This document shows positions 8,228-17,100 of a stretch of DNA of 64,000 nucleotides, piece after piece. Positions within the stretch are counted from its first letter, which is position 1; the number at the start of each line of letters is the position of its first letter. Origin of the DNA: Phycisphaerae bacterium (GTDB lineage Bacteria > Planctomycetota > Phycisphaerae > Phycisphaerales > SM1A02); the NCBI GenBank assembly GCA_016795065.1, contig JAEUIU010000086.1:117930-181929 (forward strand), given 5' to 3'. The position numbers were made by a program, and so were the translations under genes. The notes beneath the pieces were generated by a model. The model had not been told where the DNA came from. It searched no databases and saw nothing but the letters and a program-made list of their open reading frames with translations.

Positions 8228-9343
8228 TCACTTGCCCGCCGAACCTTCTGAGTCGGAATCCCGATCGGGGTCCGGTCCAAGGTCCGAATTCTGCACCGGG
8301 GCGCCGACCATGGCAACCCGGACCAATCGTAACTTCGCACTTCGTGACCGCGGATTTTCCGCGGATTCTTCGTCGGATGATACCACTGGCTTGCGCGTGC
8401 GGATCTCGACGAAACCGTCTTCTGCCATCTGAACGAAACTGTGCTTGACCAGTCGGTCCTCAAGCGAGTGGAACGAGATGATGCCGACCCTCGCGCCCGG
8501 ATTGAGCCACCCGTCCGCCGAGCCTCGGCCGTCACTCGGCCCGTGAGCCGCTGCCTGCGCGCCCGAACGAATCGCTTGCAACAGGCTCCGGAGTGCGCCG
8601 AGCTCGTCGTTAACGGCGATGCGCAGTGCCATGAAGGTCCGGGTAGCCGGATGCAGCCGGGATCGATGGGCGCGCGAGCCATAGGCTTCGCGGACCAGTC
8701 GCGCCAGTTGCGCCGTCGATTCAATCGGTTCCCTCCCACGAAGTTCAACAACTTTCCGGGCGATGCGTCGAGCGAGGGGCTCTTCGCCAACGCGGAAGAT
8801 CAGCTCTGCCAGTTCGCTCTCCGGGAGGGACCGGAGCAGCTCCGCCGCAGTGGTCCCCGACGTGGGATCAAGCCTCATGTCGAGCGGTCCATCCGCCATG
8901 AAGCTGAATCCCCGTCCCGGATCGTCCATCTGGGTCGAGCTAAACCCGAGGTCGGCGAGAACCACATCCGCCTTGACCACCGTTTGTCCACCATGACCCA
9001 CCAAGGCCGCAGCGACGCCCGCAAAGGTGCTACGAATGGTGAGGGGTTCGCAACCGGCCTCGCTGCGAACGCGATGCGCTGCGTAGTCGAGGTTCTCGGC
9101 GTCGAGATCGAAGAGGATCACCCGACCCTCGTGACCCACCCTTCGCGCAAGTTCGACCGCATGGCCACCTCGACCGGCGGTGCAGTCGACGACCGTCTCC
9201 CCTGGCTTCGGGTCCAGGAGTCGGAGGCACTCCGCAAGGAGAACCGGGCGATGACCGTGGGGGGATGAGGCTGCCTCGCCGTGCCCATGCGCAAGGCCGT
9301 CGGGCCCATCGGAGTCGTCATCGGTTGGAACGCTGGCTGGCAC
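8228..9343 (-). CDS. rsmH: 16S rRNA (cytosine1402-N4)-methyltransferase
   Basis: A 371-residue RsmH (MraW) enzyme that methylates C1402 in the decoding centre of 16S rRNA. The family signature HRPVLLAECL near residue 31 is followed by the SAM site VDCTAGRGGHA. Further matches are ADLGFSSTQMDDPGRGFSF in the middle and GISFHSLEDRLVK towards the end. The start is GTG 9343, the only candidate before the conserved N-terminus. The chain is about 50 residues longer than usual because of extensions at both ends. It lies 40 bases after the WecA-like gene, so it may be read from the exopolysaccharide transcript as well as from its own promoter. No mraZ precedes it. Confidence 0.95.
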   Translation of the reverse strand: MPASVPTDDDSDGPDGLAHGHGEAASSPHGHRPVLLAECLRLLDPKPGETVVDCTAGRGGHAVELARRVGHEGRVILFDLDAENLDYAAHRVRSEAGCEPLTIRSTFAGVAAALVGHGGQTVVKADVVLADLGFSSTQMDDPGRGFSFMADGPLDMRLDPTSGTTAAELLRSLPESELAELIFRVGEEPLARRIARKVVELRGREPIESTAQLARLVREAYGSRAHRSRLHPATRTFMALRIAVNDELGALRSLLQAIRSGAQAAAHGPSDGRGSADGWLNPGARVGIISFHSLEDRLVKHSFVQMAEDGFVEIRTRKPVVSSDEESAENPRSRSAKLRLVRVAMVGAPVQNSDLGPDPDRDSDSEGSAGK

Positions 9344-9383
9344 CCCGGCGATGGTACGGCCAAGCCCCGTCCCGCACTATCGG

Positions 9384-10763
9384 CTAGCGAGGGCTCTCGG
9401 GAGTCGGTCCGTTGGTCGTGGCGTTCGCGGCCGCCGCTTCGGTGGACGCCATCCGGTGGGCCGGATCGGTCTTCATCCCATCCTCCTCAGCGGCATGGGC
9501 GGCCAGTTCCCATTGCTGCCGGCGAGCGATCTTGATGGCGATGGCTGCGACGAAGGCGAAGAGCACGATGGCGATGGTGTACGCGACGAAGACCCGCAGC
9601 CCCGTGTAGAGCTTGATCGCCGCGACTCCGACGCCGATCGCCGTAAAGACGGCGGTGATGCAGTAGAGGGCGAAGACCGCCTTCTTGACGCCTCCGAGTC
9701 CCCGTTTGAGCTGATGGTGAATGTGGTCGGAGTCCGGTGCCGACCACGGCCTCCCGGCGAGCTTGCGTCGCACGATGGCCAGACAGGTGTCCATGATCGG
9801 CAGGGCAAAGATGATCAGGCCGGCTATGACGAGCGGGGTATTGCCTTCCTCGCCGAACATCAGGATCACCACCACCGCGAGGTACCCCAGAAGAAGGCTG
9901 CCGCAGTCCCCTAGGAAGATCACCGCCGGGTTGAAGTTCCAAGGCAGGAATCCGAGCACCGCTCCCAACGTCGCCAAGCAAATGACGATGCGCGCCCCCG
10001 CCAGCGAGTCCGTCGCCCCCGCGATCGTCTTCGAGGTCGCCATCATCAGGCTGACCAAAAGAAACCCGACCATCATGATCGCGACACTTCCCGAGAGCAG
10101 GCCGTCAAGGCCGTCGATTAGGTTGGTCGCATTGCATCCGCCGAGGACGAAGAGGGCGATGAGGGCGGTTCCGACCCAGTAGTAGAGCTCGGCGTTGGGG
10201 ACGATGAGCGACCCGATCGTGACGAGCGTTTCGTTCGGCGCCCCGAAGAGCGGGACCAGGACCCCTTCCGCGACGTGGACCCCAATATCGTTCATGGCCA
10301 GGGCGGCTGCCGCAACCAGTTGGCCAGCGATCTTCAAACGCGGATCCCAGCCGTAGGCGTCGTCTGCAAGCCCCGTGAAGGTGATGGCGAGGATGCCGAT
10401 GACCACTGCCAAGGGCACGTGCTCGAAGACATCCGCCGGGGACTTGTCGATGAAGAGACTGGTGATGATCGCTGCCGTCACACCCATGAAGACAGCAAAG
10501 CCGCCCAGATAGGCGATTGGAAACCGATGGAGTTTCCGAGTCTGGTCTGGCTTGTCGATGATCTCAAGCGTCACAGCAACGCGGCGGATGACCGGCGTCG
10601 CAAGCAATGTGACAAGGAACGCGACCAAAAAGACCGGCCCGTAGGCGTTGAGAAAGTCAAGAGCACGCCAAGGGGCCGCCATGAACACGTCGTCGATCGG
10701 CGCCGATGGAATAGGCATCGTGCGTGGGAAGATCGAGGCAAGCTGCAGGAGTTGCGACGTCAC
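9384..10763 (-). CDS. WecA/MraY-family glycosyl-1-phosphate transferase
   Basis: A 459-residue polytopic membrane enzyme that transfers a sugar-1-phosphate from a UDP-sugar to undecaprenyl phosphate, the first committed step of glycan assembly. The family motifs are in order: GLADDAYGWDPRLK (catalytic Asp pair), NATNLIDGLDGLL, FLGDCGSLLLGY and the HIHH motif (SDHIHHQL), which is typical of the WecA/TagO branch rather than MraY. The GTG start at 10763 overlaps the stop of the upstream epimerase by four bases; an internal ATG at 10682 is an alternative. Context as last gene of the exosortase/exopolysaccharide set points to initiation of that polymer. Confidence 0.9.
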   Translation of the reverse strand: MTSQLLQLASIFPRTMPIPSAPIDDVFMAAPWRALDFLNAYGPVFLVAFLVTLLATPVIRRVAVTLEIIDKPDQTRKLHRFPIAYLGGFAVFMGVTAAIITSLFIDKSPADVFEHVPLAVVIGILAITFTGLADDAYGWDPRLKIAGQLVAAAALAMNDIGVHVAEGVLVPLFGAPNETLVTIGSLIVPNAELYYWVGTALIALFVLGGCNATNLIDGLDGLLSGSVAIMMVGFLLVSLMMATSKTIAGATDSLAGARIVICLATLGAVLGFLPWNFNPAVIFLGDCGSLLLGYLAVVVILMFGEEGNTPLVIAGLIIFALPIMDTCLAIVRRKLAGRPWSAPDSDHIHHQLKRGLGGVKKAVFALYCITAVFTAIGVGVAAIKLYTGLRVFVAYTIAIVLFAFVAAIAIKIARRQQWELAAHAAEEDGMKTDPAHRMASTEAAAANATTNGPTPESPR

Positions 10764-11857
10764 AACCTGCCCCCCGAGGTCCCCGGCAACGCCTGTGTTG
10801 AAGCGGTTGCCCGACTGGCGGCGCCAGGTCGTGCAAGATCTGGCGCATCGGCCTCCGGGCGAACCCGGAACTCGGCGGCGATGTCGCGGATCGTCTGTTC
10901 AAGCGAAATCGATGGACTGAAGCCGACCGCCGCCCGGACGCGGCGCAGGTCGGGCTGTCGAACGAGCAAGTCATCGAAGCCGGCGACGAAGGCCTCTTCA
11001 TAGGGCACGAATCGCAACGGTGCCTCACGGCCCAAGGTCTTGAGCACCGTCTCGGCAAGCGAGCGAATCGAGATCGGCGTGTCGCGCCCGATGTTGAAGA
11101 CGCGACCGGCGTGCTGACCGTCGGCCACGAGTCGGATGAGCGCCGGAACGGTGTCGCGCACATCACAAAAGCAGCGGCTTTGGGAACCGTCGCCATGCAC
11201 CTCGAGCGGTTCGCCGCGGAGGGCGGCCTTCACGAAGCGCGGCAGGACCATGCCGTAGCGCCCCACCTGTCGCGGTCCGACGGTATTGAAAAACCGGACG
11301 ATGGTGACCGGCAACCGGTGTTGAGCGTGATAGGCGAGGGCCAGATACTCGTCGATCGCCTTCGAGCAGGCGTAGCTCCAGCGGGAGAGCGTCGTCGGGC
11401 CGTAGGTGACGTCGTCGTCCTCGCTGAAGGGCGTCTTCGCGCTCTTGCCGTAGACCTCGGATGTGCTGGCCAGGAGCAACGGGACGCGACCCTCCGCCGC
11501 GAAGCGGAGAATGGCGCTCGATTCGTGGACGTTGGTCTCGATGGTGCGGATCGGCTCCTCAATGACCAGGCGTACGCCGACCGCTGCGGCGAGGTGATAG
11601 ATCTCGTCGAACTCGCGCGGGTCCATCGTCGGCAGCGCGTCACTGACGGTCCGCACGATGACCCTCAGACGCGGCTTGCCGTCGGAGGAACGCTCGGTCG
11701 CATGGGCGGCGTCAAGGTTCGAGAGCCGACCGGTCGAGAGGTTGTCGATGACGGTGACGTGGTCGCCACGCGCAAGCAGGCTCTCGACGAGGTGCGAGCC
11801 GATGAAGCCCGCCCCGCCGGTCACGAGAATTGCACGTTGTCTTCCGACGCTCGTCAT
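10760..11857 (-). CDS. NAD-dependent sugar-nucleotide epimerase/dehydratase
   Basis: A 365-residue extended short-chain dehydrogenase. The N-terminus has the Rossmann motif TGGAGFIGSHL, followed by HLAAAVGV, a STSEVYG strand, the catalytic YACSK (Tyr-x-x-x-Lys) and RFFNTVGPRQ. This pattern is closest to UDP-glucuronate decarboxylase, UDP-glucose epimerase and dTDP-glucose dehydratase, and the substrate cannot be fixed by eye. ATG 11857 is preferred over the in-frame ATG 11896 because GAGGG lies just upstream of it. The gene follows the Wzc-like gene by 59 bases and overlaps the WecA-like gene, so it probably supplies the nucleotide sugar for this locus. Confidence 0.88.
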   Translation of the reverse strand: MTSVGRQRAILVTGGAGFIGSHLVESLLARGDHVTVIDNLSTGRLSNLDAAHATERSSDGKPRLRVIVRTVSDALPTMDPREFDEIYHLAAAVGVRLVIEEPIRTIETNVHESSAILRFAAEGRVPLLLASTSEVYGKSAKTPFSEDDDVTYGPTTLSRWSYACSKAIDEYLALAYHAQHRLPVTIVRFFNTVGPRQVGRYGMVLPRFVKAALRGEPLEVHGDGSQSRCFCDVRDTVPALIRLVADGQHAGRVFNIGRDTPISIRSLAETVLKTLGREAPLRFVPYEEAFVAGFDDLLVRQPDLRRVRAAVGFSPSISLEQTIRDIAAEFRVRPEADAPDLARPGAASRATASTQALPGTSGGRL

Positions 11858-11916
11858 GGATCCCTCATCAGGTGGACCGTCGAGGACGCGTCGCATGCCA
11901 GGGCATACGAACGAAC

Positions 11917-14091
11917 TCAGCCCTTGGCGTAACCGGCCATGACCTCGTAATTCTTGCGGAAGTAGCCGCCGGCGGTGTTGCGCGGTCGGTTAAGAACGAG
12001 CCCGAGAAGCTGGCTTGGCATCTCGTTGAGCTGTGAGCAGAGTCGTGCCACGAGCCCGCGTTGTTCCTGGAAGGCCCGAACGACCAGCACCGTGGCCTCA
12101 ACCTTCCCCGCGAGCACCAGCGAATCGCCGGCGACGATGGCGGGCGGGCTGTCGAGCAGGATGATGTCGTAGGACTCCTTGGCCTTGGCGAGGAACTCGT
12201 CCACGGCGGAAGTCGACAGGCGTTCGAAGACGCGACTCTCGGGTGTGCCGGCACCGACGAAGTCAATCGAGTCGCCGATTCGGGCGATTGCCTTGGCGAA
12301 CGGGATCTTGCCGGCAAGAACATCGCCGAAGCCAGCCTGGGCCGGATCGACGCCAAACGCAGCGGAGAGGCCAGGTCGGCGGAAATCGGCATCCACCACG
12401 AGGACGCGCCGACCGCTTGAGGCGATCGACTCGGCAACATTGGTAAGGATCGCGGTCACGCCGGCGCTAGGCAGGCCGCCGACGAAGAGAATCGTCCGGT
12501 GGTTCCCCGTGCGCACATGCTTGAGGATGTGCGAAGTCGACTGGCGGATGCTCTCGGCAATCACCGATTGCGGCGCCTCGCGGATCGCGTTCTCGGCCCG
12601 CTTCACGCCGGTCGGATCGTCGTCCACGTCGGGGACGACACCAAGGAGGCGGCCACCTACGCCGATCAGGTCACTGGTGTAGCGAACGCGGTGGTCGAGG
12701 AGTTCACGAAGGAACGCGACGCCGAGCGTCAGGAAGATCCCGAGGAGCGCGCCGAGCGGGATCATCATCTTGAGCTGCGGGAAACTCATCTCGCGCGGGG
12801 TCATGGCCCTCGCCTCGATCCGCACCGCCTTGGCATCCTCACGAGCCTTCAGGGCGGTGAGGTCCATCTTCAGGTCGAGCAGCTTCGATCGCTGCTCCTG
12901 CAGGCGCTGCCGCTGGTCCTTCTTCGCCTCAAGCTCGGAGAAGTCGGCCGTCATTTGCTTGAGCCGCGTTTCCTGCTCGGCGTAGTCCTTCTCGTAGTCC
13001 TGGAGGAGCTTGCTCTGGCTCTCCGCCATATCCGTGTACTGCTTCAGGTCGGCCGAGAGATTGCGGTTCAAGATCTTCTTGAGCTCGGTCGCATGCTCCC
13101 TGCGGGCGGCCTCGGCATATCGCTCCGCGTTGCGGAACTCGGGATGCTCGACGCCGAACTTCGTCATCATCGACTCGCGGTAGACATCCGCATCGTTCAT
13201 GGACGAGCTCAGCTTCATTAGAACCGGGTCCTCTTCCGCCTGCCGTACGTCGTCCTGGCTGGGGTCAAGCCGCCCGTTGAGCTTCGAGTTAGTCTGATCG
13301 CGGCGACTCTCGGCCATGGAGAGATCCCGCTTCGTCTCGTTGATGCGACGACTCGTGTCCTCCATCCGCTGCACGACGTCGGCGGCGTAGTTGTCGCCGG
13401 TCATGTTGTTGGTCGTGATGAACTGGCCAATTTCGAGATTGAGATTCCCGAGGGTCGTTTCAAGATCGGCCAGGCGAAGGTCGGTGGCCGTCAGGTTCTG
13501 ACCGAACCGGGCAGCGTCCTTCGAGGCGTTGACCTCGATGTAGGTATCGGCAATCCGATTGAGGACAACCGGGATGTCCGCCTTTTCGCCGGTGGTCCAC
13601 ACCAGCTTGAAGTACTGAGTTCGCTTGAGGTAGACCGCGCCAAGATCCTCCTCAAGGTCGTCAACGGCGGCTCCAGAGTCGAAGTTCCCGCTTGGATCGC
13701 GGAATCCCTGCGCCCAGACGGTCGCCTCGACCTCGCGATTCTGAACCACCCGTTCGAGGAGCCCGCGGTTCAGAACGCGCAGCGCCTCGGTCTGGCCTTG
13801 CCGTTCGACCACGTCGTCGTTGGCGGCCGCCTTGGGCATGGCGTCATTCGGGTTGTCCAGCGCAGCCTGAAGCTCAAAGACGACCCCGCCAGAATAGCGC
13901 GGATAGACGATGGCAAGAACGAAGTGGGCACCCACGCCAACGGTCGCACCTATGACCAGGCCAAGAATGATCTTCCACTGGTTCTGGCGCAGCACCCGAA
14001 TCGGATCCAAGCGGAACCCCGGCTGGGTGACGGCGGCTGCCCCGCGAGGGGCAGACCGATCGGTGGGGCGGGATGGCGCGGCTGTACTCAT
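11917..14091 (-). CDS. Wzc-like polysaccharide co-polymerase/BY-kinase with degenerate Walker A
   Basis: A 724-residue inner-membrane protein predicted to control polymer chain length. It has a Wzz-type chain-length domain with membrane segments near residues 40-60 and 455-475, a long periplasmic coiled coil between them, and a C-terminal cytoplasmic CpsD-like domain. That domain keeps Walker A' (VLVVDADFRRP, Asp567) and Walker B (DIILLDSPP, about 642-650). Its Walker A is VGGLPSAGVTAIL at about 537-549, with Val where the ATP-binding Lys should be. Three tyrosines lie in the last 16 residues, as in autophosphorylating BY-kinases. The start is ATG 14091; a longer frame begins with TTG 14169. 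It may be a pseudokinase or use ATP differently. Confidence 0.88.
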   Translation of the reverse strand: MSTAAPSRPTDRSAPRGAAAVTQPGFRLDPIRVLRQNQWKIILGLVIGATVGVGAHFVLAIVYPRYSGGVVFELQAALDNPNDAMPKAAANDDVVERQGQTEALRVLNRGLLERVVQNREVEATVWAQGFRDPSGNFDSGAAVDDLEEDLGAVYLKRTQYFKLVWTTGEKADIPVVLNRIADTYIEVNASKDAARFGQNLTATDLRLADLETTLGNLNLEIGQFITTNNMTGDNYAADVVQRMEDTSRRINETKRDLSMAESRRDQTNSKLNGRLDPSQDDVRQAEEDPVLMKLSSSMNDADVYRESMMTKFGVEHPEFRNAERYAEAARREHATELKKILNRNLSADLKQYTDMAESQSKLLQDYEKDYAEQETRLKQMTADFSELEAKKDQRQRLQEQRSKLLDLKMDLTALKAREDAKAVRIEARAMTPREMSFPQLKMMIPLGALLGIFLTLGVAFLRELLDHRVRYTSDLIGVGGRLLGVVPDVDDDPTGVKRAENAIREAPQSVIAESIRQSTSHILKHVRTGNHRTILFVGGLPSAGVTAILTNVAESIASSGRRVLVVDADFRRPGLSAAFGVDPAQAGFGDVLAGKIPFAKAIARIGDSIDFVGAGTPESRVFERLSTSAVDEFLAKAKESYDIILLDSPPAIVAGDSLVLAGKVEATVLVVRAFQEQRGLVARLCSQLNEMPSQLLGLVLNRPRNTAGGYFRKNYEVMAGYAKG

Positions 14092-14152
14092 TGTTCGTCC
14101 TGTCCCATGTGGGGGGAGCGGGGTCTCAAGGCGATGGTCCGTGTGATATCGG

Positions 14153-17100
14153 TCAACGAAGTCGTTCAATGAGGTCGTTGATCTGCTTCTGTGTTGCGGA
14201 ATCGGGCTTCAGGTCACCCGCGGCCCGGAGATGGCTCCGCGCTTCTTCCTTTTTTCCCTGCTCCAGCAGGATTTGCGCAAGATGAACGTGGGCACTGGCA
14301 TTCGGCTTTGCCTTGATGGACAGCCCGTAACTCTCAATTGCCGCATCACGAAGCCCTGCCTTGTCTTGGGCATACCCAAGCGTGTCAAGAAACTCCGACT
14401 GGTTCGGAGCCAGGCGATTGGCCTTCTCGGCGGCGGCGACCGCGTCCTTCGGATCGCCGCACTCGGCGGCAAGGAACGCGTAGTTGTTGAGAATCGAAGG
14501 CTCTTCGGGCATGCCCTTCAACGCATTTCCGAACGCCGCGAGCGCGCCTGGGCAATCGCCGGAGCCGAACCGAACGCTCCCGATGATGTCGTAGAGCCGC
14601 GACGTGTTCGCCAAATCCACCTTATCGTCGGTGGCCAGGGCCTTCTCGGCCGTCTCGATGGCACGACTACCTCCATCGGGGCCGGACTCGAACCAGAACT
14701 CGGCGATCCAACGCAGGTCGCGGGTCGTCGGCGCGTCGTCGCTGACCTGGCGAATGAACTTCTCGGCTTCCGTCGTTCGAACGGCCGGGAAGATCAGCCG
14801 AAGGTTTGCAAACCAACTGTCGATCACCGCCGGATTGGCCTGCCCGACCTTGATCCGCGCATAGGTCGCGGCATAGGAACTTCTCATGACCTCCAGGCCA
14901 TTCTTGACGTCGCCGCTGTTCGCCAGGGCAACTCCGATGCAGGACTGGAGGTAGGGGGCTTCGCGCACGTCCGCCTCGCGCTCTCGGAGCGATGCGAGGA
15001 TCGCACTCCAGTTCGGCCTCGGCTGCCGCATCCTCAGGTCGGTGAGCCGACTCAGGATTTCGGCACTCGGACGAAGTCGGTCCGCCTGTTCGTACGAACT
15101 GATGGCAAGCTCGGGCTGATTGGTGGCAAGATAGACGTCCGCAAGTATGAGTCGCCATTGTGGATCGTTCGGCGCGATGGAGACCGCTTCCTTGCCGAGC
15201 TCGATCGCCCTGGCCGTATTTCTGGCTCGCCCATAGAGCAACTCGATCAGCCGGCGCCGACCTTCAGCGACCGACGGGGACGCCTTCACGAATCGTTCGA
15301 GTTCGTTGATGGACTCAGCGACGCTTCCCTTCGCCAGGAGCAGCTCTGACTTGGCCTGCGAGCCACCCCAATAGTCGCCGCGCAACTTGACCGCACGATC
15401 GGCGGCTGCAATCCCCGCGTCGATCGCTGCTACGTCGCCTGAAATCTCGAATCTGAGCCCATGAAGGCCTGCTTCCTGAACCGGAATCACAGGATTCGCA
15501 GGTTGCTTGCCAGCAGCGCGCTTCGCGGCATCGACGCCCGAAGCGAGGACTTTCAATGCTTCTTCCTTCTTGCCCTGCCTTGCAAGGTCACGGGCCTCGT
15601 TGTCCGCAAGGCTCGCCTGCAACTGGTCAAGGATTACGTCCTGGTCGTTCTCCGGCGAGAGCTTCGACAGCATCTCCTTCGCTTCGGCGAAGCGGTTCAG
15701 CCGCCCATAGACCTCGGCCATACGAAGCTGAATCTGCCGATCCTGACGACGCTCGAAGACCCTTGCGAGGTGGTCCAAGCAGGGCTGCCAGGCACTTCGC
15801 TGGAAGTAGTACTCCGAGATCGAAATGTCGGCCTCTCGCTTCGAGTCGTCCTGGAGCTTGACCGCCTCGGCGAACGCTTCCGTCGCCCTGACATTCTCGT
15901 TCATCTCGGCGAGATGAACGCCGAGCGTCACCCACATCTGGGGCGAGACCTTGTCGCCAGCGTCCTTGATGAGGGTGCGTATGGCTCCCTCGCCAAGTTC
16001 ATACCGGCCCTGCTTGCGCGCTGTCGCAGCTCTCAGCATGACGACTTCGAGCCCCAAAGGGTCGCTCGCGATCAGCTTGGTGAAGATCTCATCGCTCGCC
16101 GCCTGCCACTTCTCGCGCACCCGCTGGATCTCGGCCTGCCGGGTCTGTTCGTCGAGGGCACGCCACGCGTTGTCGGTGTACTTGACCTTGTCGTCCGAGC
16201 CGACGATGTCGGCTCGGACGGGTTCGAGCTCCGCGAGCATAGTGGCATACTTCTTGGCGTTGGTCCGATCGCCGGGGACCAGTTCATAGCGGAGCTTCCG
16301 CTGGTTCCTAGCCAACTGCCGATCGCCAATCTCGCGTTCAAGGTCGAGCCAGCTCTCCCCAATGTCGAGGTCCTCTCCCGAGATCTTCCGCGCTTCGCGC
16401 AGGACATTGAGGGCAACCGTCCGATCCCCGGACCGAACGAGCGTTCCGACATAGAAGCGCACGATCGAAAGGTCCGTTGGCTTGCGCCGATATGCCTCCG
16501 CGTATGACTTGAGTGCCGACGCCGGATCGCCCATGCGCTCGTAGGCACTTCCCAAGAGCTGGAACATGGCGGCGTCGTCGTAGTTGGAATCGATCGCCTT
16601 CTGGAGGATGGTGGCGGCCTCACCGTTGTTGCCCTTCACCAGGGCAACGCGTGCCTTGAACATGGCCTCGGTCGCCGGCATCGATCCCGCACGTTCCGCG
16701 TCCGCGACCACAGCTTCGGCGGCGGGAATGTCGTTGGAGACCAGCGCGTTCGTCAGCCGGAAGTCGAGCCATGCGGGATGCGCTGCACCCACAGCGTTGG
16801 CCTTTGCGGCCCATTCCTCGCGGGCCGCCTTCATTCCAGCAAGGCCTTCCTTGCGAAGTGCCGCCTCCGCTGGGCTTGAAACCTCGAGGCGCTTGATCTC
16901 TGCTTCCACCGTCGTGAGCACCTGAGCCAACCGAATCGCCGTCCAGACGGTTCGGTCCGGCTCCTCGGGGTGTTCTCTCGCGACAGTCGTCATGACGCGC
17001 ACCGTCGGGTCATCGCTTGAGATCAGCATTTCCACCGTTCGGAGCGTGGAGTTGCCGGGCGACTGCTTGTACCCGCGCTCCACCAGTGCCTTGGCGGCAT

